From Clostridiales bacterium CCNA10 (GTDB lineage Bacteria; Bacillota; Clostridia; Oscillospirales; Oscillospiraceae): a DNA stretch of 64,000 nucleotides. Positions within the stretch are counted from its first letter, which is position 1. Every line of letters starts with the position of its first letter. Shown here one piece after another: positions 18,601 through 25,455 of this stretch. The notes beneath the pieces are model-generated. The model searched no databases. It had not been told where the DNA came from and saw only the letters and a list, made by a program, of their open reading frames with translations. The stretch spans positions 1,240,001 through 1,304,000 of the forward strand of contig AP018533.1 of the NCBI GenBank assembly GCA_003573975.1, in the 5' to 3' direction. The translations under genes were made by a program, and so were the position numbers.

Positions 18601-18890
18601 GCATTAACCTGATCCTCCGTGCAAAGCTCCGTGCAGACACATTCGTCCTCGTCGGGCTGAGGCTTGTCCGCCGGTTCGCCGCCCTCTTGTGAGTTGCAGA
18701 TTTCACACACAAAGGTACAGGGCTGGCCCGGTTCGGCGGGAGCATAACCGCACTCGGCGGTATGCTCCGGGTGATGTTCGCACAAACCTTCTGTATCAGT
18801 CGCTTCTACCGCCCATGCATTCGCTGGCAGGGTGGAACATACTACTGCGCCTGCCATCAGCAGGGCGGTAATTCGGCTTATCAGTTTCAT
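12669..18890 (-). CDS. Giant S-layer-homology surface protein with beta-helix repeats
   Basis: 2073 residues from the ATG at 18890, chosen for its GGAGG site and the signal peptide it gives (MKLISRITALLMAGAVVCST, cleaved near ANAWA). Order: a CEHHPEHTAECGY motif; three ~40-residue Cys modules (about 83-190; CxC, then NxxCPVC); a helical linker; three large blocks each opening with GGWYVV and TVxGDVHLIL and then filled with GAGIGGG and GGTITINGGTVTA repeats, a right-handed beta-helix pattern; Ig/MBG-like and bacterial-repeat domains; and three SLH domains in the last ~190 residues that would bind wall polymer. Probably an adhesin or surface-layer component. Regulation may involve the leader repeat and the neighbouring LytTR gene. 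Confidence 0.93.
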   Translation of the reverse strand: MKLISRITALLMAGAVVCSTLPANAWAVEATDTEGLCEHHPEHTAECGYAPAEPGQPCTFVCEICNSQEGGEPADKPQPDEDECVCTELCTEDQVNADCPVCSAESADLNACKGQPVQEEAECICEVPCMEDQINADCPVCGAEGADLAACKGEPAQEETKCICAVPCTEGAINKECPVCGSENADLTKCEGKEVGEQVKAVQAQIDALPSLEDIQAMSPEEQQKAHEKVQAAYDAYNALTDEQKAQITGAEIFESLFAFFNGLTNTIETLNDVKYLDENGEEQTADNVAVIDNQTAEWSGGWYVVNSDVEISDRITVSGDVHLILADGNTLTAESGIGVAGESNSLTIYGQTGGTGKLIATGARRSAGIGGNEEENTGSIVINGGTVTATGGSSGAGIGGGYKGTGGTITINGGTINATGGSGGAGIGGGYRGERGPHDTITINGGTVTAKAATSGSAQGAGIGAGSDDIGGDIIITGGIVTATGNDEGGAGIGAGSCTAVGSTRKDGKIGDITITGGVVNASGGRNSAGIGYGNNCKEVGTITISGGAVTATGNNTDGIRGYNDETDFSTGQDGSALILASSISDKFSREDWSGIIFEGNAGQLYGNPTLNMDAAIPSGKILTIPENSVLTIGSGKTLTNNGTIGAYGEISGTLTNHGTIMVGPDGSVPSGSGGSVIPFPYDETYLDASGTPQNIPTTGTRYLLPEMSVLTGGWYVVRVDVTLPERLTVTGDVHLILMDGCKLDAQEGITVNESDSLTIYAQSNDEAQMGVLTATSSDLNDAGIGGSSGAGGTITINGGKITAVGKGGGYYGSAGIGGGDKGAGGTITINGGNVTAVGGEHGAGIGGGDGGAGGTIQINGGTVTATGGNDGGAGIGGGRNGAAGTFAATGDVFIIASSISDNGEDEKANWSGVIFEGDDGQVYGAPTLKTVKTIPSGKRLEIPAGKTLTIDNNVTLTNNGVIGVYGTISGSLTNNGTIMVGPDGKIPEGTADIVIRYPSNRTYLDKDGVSQNIPANAKFLLPGSATLRSGWYVVCGNIILPERPTVTGDVHLVLIDGCKLDAQKGIGVSDSNKLTIYAQSNGSDMGELTATGERNQAGIGGGPDQAGGTITINGGTITASGGEAGAGIGGGHRGAGGTITINGGTVTATSPDGGAGIGGGYYQAAGGIITINGGTITASSASSGAGIGGGGNGGAGGTITINGGTVTATSSGGMFVGAGIGGGSSGGSNGTFAANGNALIIASSISDNGEDKKASWSGVIFEGDNGRVYGDSFTLTTDAEIPSGKTLEIEAGKTVTIDSGVTLTNNGAITGTGTLTGSGTLTGSGTIAGTINNTFLKESMVTVSFEGEGVSGDTVSYGSSITIKATVQQKVNALSAQPNTVDFYLGDPQSGGQKLNETPISVEGNTATLNDVKITGDAWNFNTYTVYAVYGGKNMLLKPETGSAQFTVKGDLKNAAVTVNGEYVYTGSPITPDVSVTWNGTTLTNGTDYTLNYENSNGGRGNLINAGTVTVTAAGTGNYTGTATGTFTIAPASYKITLTGQADSPTKITLNEAVVEPGDTGAAITYGYNTLNEAPDNWQTGREFSGLAANTTYYFFAKAEASGNYAKTISQGVAITTPEKAVSRIKITAQPANLSYTSGQALDLSGLSVQVYYNDNTNETLTWASGKLTAAPAQGTVLTVAEHNGKTVTISYGGKTAQTDVLTVGKAAQAALFITGAPSPIYEGSSFTLQTSGGSGTGAVTWSVVSGPATVDANGSVTVTGTGDFHIKAVKAADVEYNQAETVITLTATKKPSGGGHSTSTYRPDVEKPEHGEVSVTPKNPEKGDKVTIQPTPDEGYEVDHVAVTDKNGKPVEVEQNKDGTWSFKQPSGKVTVEVTFKPIETKWRNPFLDISEGDWFYDAVRYVYEKGLMAGTSENTFGPNVITNRGMIVTILYRLAGSPDIEDENWGYPYVDVDANAYYGTAVYWARLNGIASGYSDERFGPDDAITREQLAVMLYRFAKAQGHDVTAQADLSGYTDADQISGFAREAMSWASAEGLINGTSGSTLSPDSSATRAQVAVILMRFASIITE

Positions 18891-18934
18891 TTTGATCCTC
18901 CTGTTCCTGTGCTGGCCTATCAAAAAACGCAAAA

Positions 18935-18977
18935 AGGAAGCGGTCATCCATCCGGTCGGAATGGACAACTGCTTCCT
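18935..18977 (-). promoter_or_regulatory. Terminator-like hairpin in the surface-protein leader
   Basis: AGGAAGC and GCTTCCT arms with an inner TCCATCC/GGATGGA pairing. On the minus strand it is followed by TTTTTGCGTTTTTTG, about 45 bases before the start codon. It looks like a leader terminator (attenuator). Confidence 0.6.
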
Positions 18978-19022
18978 GGATTATTGCAATATATAGGCAA
19001 CACAAAAACAGGCAGATTCACC

Positions 19023-19080
<58 letters not shown>

Positions 19081-19083
19081 GTG

Positions 19084-19113
19084 AGTTTATTCCATAAGAG
19101 CATTATTTGTCAA
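19084..19113 (-). promoter_or_regulatory. Promoter of the surface-protein gene
   Basis: On the minus strand: TTGACA (19108-19113), 18 bases, TAAACT (19084-19089). The -35 box overlaps the stop codon of the LytTR gene and the tetranucleotide repeat begins 3 bases after the -10 box. Confidence 0.55.
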
Positions 19114-19928
19114 CCCCCTTTTTTTCTTTTTCTCTGTATCATTTCCGTGATGTCGTTGCGTATCTGCATATATCTCATTTTAGGTATAGGAAGTTCTTCT
19201 CCGGTAATCAAAGTCAATTTATACCGTTCAATCTTTGCCACATAGTTGCAGTTCACAAAATAGCTCCTGTGCAGCCGGTAAAAGCAGGATGGCAATTCCG
19301 CTTCCAGTTCCTTAATGGAAGTCTGCACCTGCCGTTTCTCATTGACCAGATGCAGGACGCTTTCCCGTTCCAATGCCTGTATGCACTGTATCATACTCAT
19401 TTCTATAAAGCTGACTGAGCCGTTTTCTTTGACCGCCAGACGGCGGTTATTGCTTTTTCCGCTTTCTCGCAATAGACGCTGCACATATTGATAGGTTTGT
19501 CTGCTCACCTGAACAGGAAAGATTTCGTCGCCCACCAATTCGTTATACTCATTGGAAACGTGCATGTGGTACAGCCGGTAGCCCTCGTTTTCCTGCCTGT
19601 AACAAAATGTGCCCCGCTGTTTTACAGTGCAGATGATTTTAGCCTGCTCCGAAGCGTACAAGGTATATTCTCCCAGCACCATAAGCTGCCCGCCGCTGCC
19701 AGTTTCGATTTGACGGAAAGACGGTTCCTCCAGCTCAAAGGGCGGCATAATGAACCCGTTTTTGAACTGCGCCTTAATCGCCTCTGCGCCCGATACCAAG
19801 AGGTTTCCAATACTGAGCCACACGCAGTCATCGGCAAGGACAGAAAAAAGCGGCTCCGTATTGAGGTGATAATATTCCCGCAAAATATACAGGGTATCTT
19901 CACAAACGGTTTCTTTTTTTATCTCCAC
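19110..19928 (-). CDS. LytTR-domain regulator with SnoaL/NTF2-like N-terminus
   Basis: About 272 residues. The C-terminal ~100 residues are a LytTR DNA-binding domain (SVSFIEMSMIQCIQALER, then LPSCFYRLHRSYFVNCNYV and ITGEELPIPKMRY). The N-terminal half resembles a SnoaL/NTF2-like ligand-binding fold (YYHLNTEPLFSVLADDCVWL). There is no receiver domain, so it may sense a small molecule rather than a kinase. The GTG at 19928 is preferred for the GGAGG seven bases upstream; longer frames exist. It sits directly upstream of the giant surface-protein gene, whose promoter overlaps its stop codon, and is the first candidate to control it. Confidence 0.85.
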   Translation of the reverse strand: MEIKKETVCEDTLYILREYYHLNTEPLFSVLADDCVWLSIGNLLVSGAEAIKAQFKNGFIMPPFELEEPSFRQIETGSGGQLMVLGEYTLYASEQAKIICTVKQRGTFCYRQENEGYRLYHMHVSNEYNELVGDEIFPVQVSRQTYQYVQRLLRESGKSNNRRLAVKENGSVSFIEMSMIQCIQALERESVLHLVNEKRQVQTSIKELEAELPSCFYRLHRSYFVNCNYVAKIERYKLTLITGEELPIPKMRYMQIRNDITEMIQRKRKKGG

Positions 19929-20111
19929 AGACACCCTCCGTTCCCATGATTTTTCACCAGAATATACCCTGAAAAGAGGTTTGTCCATAGATTTTGCACC
20001 AATAGGGCATATAATGTGTTGAATGTGCAAGGTTCGCTTAAAGAGCTACCGGCAAGGGCTGTTCTTGTTCCGCAGATACAGGTCCAGCGGTGAAGTTGTG
20101 GCATTTGGGGT

Positions 20112-20757
20112 TCATGGCAGGAGATCGCCTTTGTAGGGGCCACCGATGCGGGAAAGACCACCATCACCAATTTGCTCAACCGCTTTTATGATATTGCGGA
20201 CGGCAAGATCCGCTATGACGGCATCAACATCAACAAGATCAAAAAAGCAGACCTGCGCCGCTCTCTGGGCGTGGTGCTTCAGGACGCGAACCTGTTTACA
20301 GGAACGGTCATGGAGAACCTGCGCTACGGGAATCCCAACGCCACAGACGAGGAGTGCGTTGCCGCCGCAAAGCTGGCCAACGCCGACGGCTTTATACGAA
20401 TGCTGCCCCAGGGCTATGACACAGTTTTTGAAAGAGGATGGAAGCGGACTGTCCCAGGGACAACGGCAGCTGATTTCCATTGCGCGGGCGGCGGTGTCGA
20501 ATCCACCGGTCATGATTCTGGACGAGGCGACCAGCTCCATCGACACCCGCATGGAGGCGCTGGTGCAGGACGGCGTGGATAAGCTGATGAAGGGCCAGAC
20601 GGTGTTTGTGATCGCGCACCGCCTTTCCACGGTCCAAAATTCCGACGTCATGGTACTGGACCACGGGCGCATCATTGAACGGGGCAGCCATGACAGGCTG
20701 ATCGCGGAACGGGGCACCTACTACCAGCTCTATACCGGAGCGTTTGAACTGGAATAA
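20112..20757 (+). pseudogene. Truncated, frameshifted ABC exporter (ATPase domain only)
   Basis: Only the nucleotide-binding domain of a LmrA/MsbA-like ABC exporter survives. It starts at an altered Walker A (GATDAGKTT, normally GPTGAGKTT), continues through the Q-loop region to GYDT, then shifts frame; [25 protein letters not shown] and AHRLS continue in another frame to 20757. The shift is explained by one extra T in a run of five at 20425-20429. The whole membrane domain is missing. Confidence 0.88.
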
Positions 20758-20919
20758 ATCCATGATGCGTCCAAACGGGTACATTACCTGAATCGTGAAG
20801 ACAGGAGTATTGGGCATGTGGGCAAAGCATTACTCACGGCATGAAATCCGGTGCTGGAGGTACTGACTTTTCATGGTCCTTTTGCCCACAGCTTCGTTTG
20901 ATAAATACAATCTGTCTCC

Positions 20920-20948
20920 TTGACATCATGGAGGAATATATTTAGAAT
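20920..20948 (+). promoter_or_regulatory. Promoter of the 20994 XRE gene
   Basis: TTGACA, 17 bases, TAGAAT, about 45 bases before the start codon. Confidence 0.6.
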
Positions 20949-20993
20949 TTAAGGCAGGAGAATAGCTCAAACTATTTGAGGAGATGAACACAT

Positions 20994-21254
20994 ATGGATA
21001 TTGGATCGGATGGCGTCCGGCATACTGTCATTACCTTTGAACCCTTCCTAAAGCGGAAAGAGCTTTGTGGCTTGACAGACGCACAGATTGGAAAACGCTT
21101 CGGTTTAACAAAAGATACCGTAAATGCAATGCGGTTACATGACGAGGTGCCGTTTAATACGGTCCAGAAAATTTGTCAGGAACTACATTGCCAACCGGGT
21201 GATATTATGGAGGCATTAGATGTTTGGATCATCCCGGCAACCAAGGAAAAGTAG
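20994..21254 (+). CDS. XRE-family regulator, short
   Basis: 86 residues, ATG after TGAGGAGATG. A Cro/C1 helix-turn-helix occupies residues 18-75 (PFLKRKELCGLTDAQIGKRF, then DTVNAMRLHDEVPFNTVQKIC and CQPGDIMEAL). It is a stand-alone small repressor of the HTH_26-like group, like that at 3642. It has its own promoter and converges on the TauE gene, whose terminator lies between them. Confidence 0.82.
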   Translation: MDIGSDGVRHTVITFEPFLKRKELCGLTDAQIGKRFGLTKDTVNAMRLHDEVPFNTVQKICQELHCQPGDIMEALDVWIIPATKEK

Positions 21255-21307
21255 GAAGCGTTTCTGGCGGGCTGCTTAAAAAGCAAATACATCTCAGTAT
21301 GATAAAA

Positions 21308-21348
21308 AGCGCCCTGGGCCGTCCAAAGTTGGAACGGCCTGGGGCGCT
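21308..21348 (-). terminator. Terminator of the MarR-TauE operon
   Basis: AGCGCCC-GGGCCGT pairs with ACGGCC-GGGGCGCT. On the minus strand the stem is followed by TTTTTATCA. Confidence 0.85.
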
Positions 21349-21403
21349 CATCGTATTGTCAGCGCTCATCACAGGGAAACCAAGCCCGTGCCGGAATCCG
21401 TGA

Positions 21404-22171
21404 TTACAAATAATTGACGGCCAGCATGACGATACCAAGAAGCGCAAGGATAGCGCCGGTAGCCCGGTTGAGGACGGCCGGGCTGGCCTTGTTGGCAAAT
21501 TTGGCCGCTATCCGCGCCCACAGGAGGGTGGAGAGCACACAAAATATCAGGCACCAAATATCCGGAGCACCGCCAATGGCAAAGTGGCTCGCCGCGCCGG
21601 TGAGCGCGGTGAAAGTCATAATGAATACGCTGGTGCCCACGGCGGTCTTGAGCTCATAGCCCAAAACGCTGGTCAGCAGGAGCAGCATCATCATGCCGCC
21701 GCCCGCGCCCACGAAGCCGCAGATAAAGCCGACGATCACGCCGCAGGCCACAGACTGGAAAAACCGCTTCCGGGGACTGACCGCATCCATAGACTCCTTG
21801 GCGGTCATCACAGGCCGGACGAGGAACTTGATGCCCAGGAGGAGGGTCATAAATACAGAGAAGCCGCCCATGGTCGCGTTGGGGAGAAGGCTGGCGACCC
21901 AGCTTCCCACCAGGGTGAACAGGAGAACTACAGCCATCATCACAAGGCCGTTTTTAATGTCCAGGTTTTTGTTTTTGTGATAGATATAAGCGCTGACCGC
22001 GCTGGCGAGCACGTCGCTGGCCAAGGCGATCCCCACCGCCTGATAGGCAGGCAGATCCAGGAACGTGATGAGCATGGGGGAAATGACGGCCGCAGCGCTC
22101 ATACCCGCAAAGCCGGTCCCCAGGCCGGCGCCGATCCCGGCCACGAAGCAGATGAAAAAGGTGTAGAGCAT
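21404..22171 (-). CDS. Sulfite exporter TauE/SafE-family membrane protein
   Basis: 255 residues with about eight membrane helices in two repeats. The first has GIGAGLGTGFAGMSAAAVISP and the second GVIVGFICGFVGAGGGMMMLL; these Gly-rich helices define the TauE/SafE (DUF81) family, which moves sulfite, sulfoacetate or other small organic anions. The start overlaps the end of the MarR gene spacing (3 bases), so both are one operon and the pump is probably induced through that MarR protein. Substrate unknown. Confidence 0.9.
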   Translation of the reverse strand: MLYTFFICFVAGIGAGLGTGFAGMSAAAVISPMLITFLDLPAYQAVGIALASDVLASAVSAYIYHKNKNLDIKNGLVMMAVVLLFTLVGSWVASLLPNATMGGFSVFMTLLLGIKFLVRPVMTAKESMDAVSPRKRFFQSVACGVIVGFICGFVGAGGGMMMLLLLTSVLGYELKTAVGTSVFIMTFTALTGAASHFAIGGAPDIWCLIFCVLSTLLWARIAAKFANKASPAVLNRATGAILALLGIVMLAVNYL

Positions 22172-22174
22172 TGC

Positions 22175-22606
22175 TTAGGCATCTCCTTTGAACGCAAGGC
22201 GCAGATTTTCGCCGATGCGGGTGAAGGCGGATTCCAGGGCGGCCCGCTCCTCTGTGGTCATCCCCTGGGAAAGCTGTACGCGCAACGCGGCCTGAGCGGC
22301 CTGTCCGTCGGCTACGGCAGACGAGGAGGCAGGCAGAAGGCGGAGGTGGGCGCTCTTTCGATTTCCGGGGAGGTAGCTCCGCTCCAACCACCCCCGGCGG
22401 ATCAGGGAGTGAATCGAGACGGACACATGGGATTTGGTAAGTCTCCGCCGCTCCACAATATCGGCGGCGGTATCATAGGCCGGCGCGTTGGCCAGGAAGA
22501 GCAGGATGTCCAGCTCCATCCGGGTGAGGTCCCATTGCTGAGCGATGGGGTCCATCGTCTGATCATAGAGCCGCTTGAACAGAAAAAGATGATCCCAGAA
22601 TTCCAT
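22175..22606 (-). CDS. MarR-family transcriptional regulator
   Basis: 143 residues from the ATG at 22606, which has GGAAGGAGGG upstream; the longer frame does not. Winged-helix core: LTRMELDILLFLANAPAYDT, recognition region ERRRLTKSHVSVSIHSLIRRGW, wing PGNRKSAHLRLLPA. It heads a two-gene operon with TauE and probably represses it. A near-perfect inverted repeat at 22645-22668 beside its own promoter is the likely operator. Confidence 0.88.
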   Translation of the reverse strand: MEFWDHLFLFKRLYDQTMDPIAQQWDLTRMELDILLFLANAPAYDTAADIVERRRLTKSHVSVSIHSLIRRGWLERSYLPGNRKSAHLRLLPASSSAVADGQAAQAALRVQLSQGMTTEERAALESAFTRIGENLRLAFKGDA

Positions 22607-22644
22607 CCTCGCCCTCCTTCCCTGCAACATAAACAGCAGGCGCA

Positions 22645-22700
22645 TTATTGTTCTATTCAGAACTATAATGCAGTGTAAAGGAAAAAACTGGTTTTGTCAA
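22645..22700 (-). promoter_or_regulatory. MarR-TauE promoter and operator
   Basis: Promoter on the minus strand: TTGACA (22695-22700), 17 bases, TACACT (22672-22677). Operator TTATTGTTCT, 4 bases, AGAACTATAA (22645-22668), nine of ten positions symmetrical. Confidence 0.75.
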
Positions 22701-22774
22701 GAGTGGAGCTTGATGGGAGGTGTTATCCTCTTGCACTTCCCTGATTGAACAAAAATTCGTGTGGAGAGCCATGT

Positions 22775-22864
22775 ATGACGGACAAAATCCAGTGGGGCAC
22801 GGGCGGCTCGGCGGAGTTGATCCTCCGTGCGCTCCGGCAGGCATATCCCGACTTGTGCGAATAA
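22775..22864 (+). pseudogene. 3' fragment of a second cytidylate-kinase-like gene
   Basis: The frame reads IQWGTGGSAELILRALRQAY and PDLC, almost the same as the last residues of the gene at 10895-11515, with close DNA identity. Nothing of the upstream gene remains. It marks one end of a past duplication or deletion. Confidence 0.8.
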
Positions 22865-22886
22865 CATAAAACAGAAAGTAACCAAG

Positions 22887-22920
22887 AAAACGGCCTTTGT
22901 TTCATGCAAGGGTCGTTTTT
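22887..22920 (+). terminator. Terminator-like hairpin
   Basis: AAAACGGCC and GGGTCGTTTTT flank an imperfect stem after the cytidylate-kinase-like fragment. Confidence 0.5.
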
Positions 22921-22934
22921 GATTGCCAGCCCTC

Positions 22935-22991
22935 TTGACAGGCTAAACTCAAAGTGCTATATTCAAAACATCGTTATAAAACGATGTTTTG
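22935..22991 (+). promoter_or_regulatory. TetR promoter and operator (first ABC module)
   Basis: TTGACA (22935-22940), 17 bases, TATATT (22958-22963), followed at once by CAAAACATCGTT, 4 bases, AACGATGTTTTG (22964-22991), a perfect 12-base inverted repeat. The core ACATCGTTATAAAACGATGT recurs before the second TetR gene. Confidence 0.85.
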
Positions 22992-23008
22992 AAAAAGGAG
23001 GAATGACA

Positions 23009-23632
23009 GTGGCAAAACAAAAGGCGGGGGTTTACGACCGGGTGCTGGAATGCGCCAGGGAGGAGTTTTTGTCCAAGGGGTTTCTGGAAGCATCTCTGCG
23101 CACCATAGCTCAGGCGGCAGATACCAGCACCGGCTCTATCTACACTCGTTTTGGAGACAAGGAGGGGCTGTTCCGGGCCATTGCGGAGCCGGTGGTGGAT
23201 CAATTCAAGGCTATGTTCCGCAGGGTGCAGGAGGATTTTCACCAGCTCAGTGAGGAGGAACAGCGTGCGGATATGGGACAGTACACCGCCCGTCACCAGG
23301 AGGAGATGCTGGACTACATCTACGACCACTTTGATGTTTTCCGTCTGCTGCTGGACGGGGCCCACGGCACCCGGTTTTCCTGCTTTCTGGACGAGCTGGT
23401 GGACATCGAGGTGGAGTACACCTACAAGTACATGGAGGTCATCGGCTGCGAGAGCGTCAAGTCCGGCCTGGTGACGGAGGAGTTTATCCACATCATCGTC
23501 ACCGCCTACTTCAACGGCATGTTTGAGGTGGTGCGGCATAACATGGACCGCGCCGCCGCCCACCGCTATGTCAAGATGCTCAACCGCTACCACATGGCGG
23601 GATTTTCCACCGTGTTTGACCCTCAACCTTGA
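23009..23632 (+). CDS. TetR-family regulator of the first ABC pair
   Basis: About 207 residues. GTG at 23009 is preferred because AAGGAGG stands seven bases before it; ATG at 23003 is too close. N-terminal helix-turn-helix: REEFLSKGFLEASLRTIAQA then STGSIYTRFGDKEGLFRAI; the rest is the helical ligand domain. The operator just before it suggests autoregulation. Two exporter-fold ABC genes follow 80 bases later. It closely resembles the TetR protein at 32962, including a shared operator core. Confidence 0.92.
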   Translation: MAKQKAGVYDRVLECAREEFLSKGFLEASLRTIAQAADTSTGSIYTRFGDKEGLFRAIAEPVVDQFKAMFRRVQEDFHQLSEEEQRADMGQYTARHQEEMLDYIYDHFDVFRLLLDGAHGTRFSCFLDELVDIEVEYTYKYMEVIGCESVKSGLVTEEFIHIIVTAYFNGMFEVVRHNMDRAAAHRYVKMLNRYHMAGFSTVFDPQP

Positions 23633-23634
23633 CA

Positions 23635-23664
23635 AGAGGCTGTGCCTTCTGGTGCAGCCCTCTC
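23635..23664 (+). terminator. Weak terminator-like hairpin after TetR
   Basis: AGAGGCTG pairs with CAGCCCTCT, then CATTTG. It may only reduce read-through into the ABC genes. Confidence 0.45.
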
Positions 23665-23676
23665 ATTTGTACAAAA

Positions 23677-23692
23677 GTTAGCAATTACTAAC
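23677..23692. promoter_or_regulatory. GTTAG-N6-CTAAC operator, site 1 (ABC pair)
   Basis: GTTAGCAATTACTAAC, perfect palindromic arms, 20 bases before the first ABC start codon and between the TetR gene and the ABC genes. Confidence 0.8.
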
Positions 23693-23712
23693 CAAAAGGA
23701 GGAATTTATATC

Positions 23713-25455
23713 ATGAAACAACAAAGTCCCATGCTCCGTCTGTGGGAGCTGGGAGAGGGACAGCAGGGCGGCTTGAAGCGGGCGGTCCTGTCCGCTGTGG
23801 TGGGGGTACTGTTTGGGATGCTCCCTTACTTCGCCGCAGCGCAGATCATCCTGGGCCTGCTGAAAGGGGAGGAGAGTACACAATACTACCTGATATGGTG
23901 CGCAGTGGCGCTTGTGGGCTTTTTGCTCCGGGCCACCCTGTATTCCCTGGCCCTGTCCCAATCCCACAAGGCCACCTTTGCTATCCTGAAATCTATCCGG
24001 GAGAAAGTGCTGGAGAAACTGCCGAAGATGCCTCTGGGTACGATTCTGGACACCTCCAGCGGCCAGATGAAACAGGTCATCGTGGACCAGGTGGAGAGCA
24101 TGGAGCGGCCTCTGGCCCATCTTCTGCCGGAGATGACCGCCAATGTGCTGGGGCCGGTGTGCATCCTGATTTATCTGTTCGTCTTGGACTGGCGGATGGC
24201 CCTTTTGAGCCTGGTGTCCATCCCGGTGGGCATGGCTTTCATGATGGCGGTGATGGCCGGCTACGGAAAGCAGTACGAGAGCTCGGTCAAAACCACCCAA
24301 GCCATGAACAGCGCCATTGTGGAGTACATCGGCGGCATTGAGGTCATCAAGGCGTTTAACCAGGGCAAGCAGTCCTATGCCCGCTTCTCTGACAGCGTAA
24401 AGGCCAACGCCTCCTACTTCTACCACTGGATGAAGAGCTGCCAGATGCCGGTCTCTTTGGCCCGTGCCATCTCGCCCACCACCATGATCACCATTCTGCC
24501 GGTGGGCTGGCTCCTCTATACCGGAGGGAGCTTGCCCATCGAGACCTTTATCACCACCATCGTCCTGTCCCTGGGCATTGCCGGGCCCCTGCTGGCCGCC
24601 ATGGACTTTGTGGACAGTCTCGCTAAGGTGGGCACCATCGTGGGCTCGGTGGATGCCATTTTGAACGGAGCGGAGCAGGACCACGGGGAAACGCCGGCGG
24701 AGTTCCAGGGCCGGGACATCCGGCTCTCCCATGTGTCCTTCGGCTACCACGCGGACAAGGAAGTGCTCCACGATGTATCTCTCACCATCCCCGCCGGGAC
24801 CATGACCGCCTTTGTGGGGCCCTCCGGCTCCGGCAAGTCCACCATCGCCAAGCTCATCGCCGGCTTCTGGGATGTGACCTCCGGCTCCATTACTCTGGGC
24901 GGGCAGGACTTGAAGCGGGTCCCGCTGAAGCAGCTCTACGACCAGGTGGCCTTTGTATCCCAGGACAACTACCTCTTTGACGAGAGCATTCGGGAGAACA
25001 TCCGCATGGGCCGCCCGGCGGCCACCGACGCCGAGGTGGAGGCCGTGGCAAAAGCCGCCGGGTGTGACGCCTTTATCCGCAGTCTGGAACACGGCTATGA
25101 CACGGTGGTGGGCGGAGGCGGCGCCCATCTGTCCGGAGGCGAGCGTCAGCGCATCGCCATCGCCCGGGCCATGCTCAAGGACGCGCCCATTGTGGTGCTG
25201 GACGAGGCGACCGCTTATATAGACCCCGAGAACGAGGCCGTGGTCCAGCAGGCCGTGGGCAGGCTGGTGGCGGGAAAGACTGTGCTGGTCATCGCCCACC
25301 GCCTCAGCACCATCACCGGCGCGGATCAGATCGTGGTAGTCAATGGCGGCCGCATCCAGGATGTGGGCACCCACGGGGAACTTTTGAAAAACTGCCCGCT
25401 GTATCAGGAGATGTGGCGGGCGCATATGGGCGCAAAGGAGGGAGAGCAGGCATGA
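23713..25455 (+). CDS. ABC transporter, fused permease/ATPase (YbtP/IrtA-like)
   Basis: 580 residues. Six membrane helices lie within residues 20-290, with the conserved loop PLGTILDTSSGQMKQVIVDQVE. The ATPase domain has Walker A GPSGSGKST, Q-loop SQDNYLF, signature LSGGERQRIAIARA, Walker B IVVLDEATAYIDPENE and H-loop AHRLS. The TAYIDPENE stretch is common in the YbtPQ/IrtAB-like subgroup, whose known members take up metal-siderophore complexes though built like exporters. Ribosome site AAAGGAGG. The stop overlaps the next ABC start (ATGA). Preceded by a GTTAG operator and a TetR gene, so two signals may control it. Confidence 0.92.
   Translation: MKQQSPMLRLWELGEGQQGGLKRAVLSAVVGVLFGMLPYFAAAQIILGLLKGEESTQYYLIWCAVALVGFLLRATLYSLALSQSHKATFAILKSIREKVLEKLPKMPLGTILDTSSGQMKQVIVDQVESMERPLAHLLPEMTANVLGPVCILIYLFVLDWRMALLSLVSIPVGMAFMMAVMAGYGKQYESSVKTTQAMNSAIVEYIGGIEVIKAFNQGKQSYARFSDSVKANASYFYHWMKSCQMPVSLARAISPTTMITILPVGWLLYTGGSLPIETFITTIVLSLGIAGPLLAAMDFVDSLAKVGTIVGSVDAILNGAEQDHGETPAEFQGRDIRLSHVSFGYHADKEVLHDVSLTIPAGTMTAFVGPSGSGKSTIAKLIAGFWDVTSGSITLGGQDLKRVPLKQLYDQVAFVSQDNYLFDESIRENIRMGRPAATDAEVEAVAKAAGCDAFIRSLEHGYDTVVGGGGAHLSGGERQRIAIARAMLKDAPIVVLDEATAYIDPENEAVVQQAVGRLVAGKTVLVIAHRLSTITGADQIVVVNGGRIQDVGTHGELLKNCPLYQEMWRAHMGAKEGEQA

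Noticed and set aside
19929-20030. Longer start for the LytTR gene (to 20030)
   Set aside because: The extra 34 codons lack a ribosome site, whereas GGAGG lies correctly before GTG 19928.
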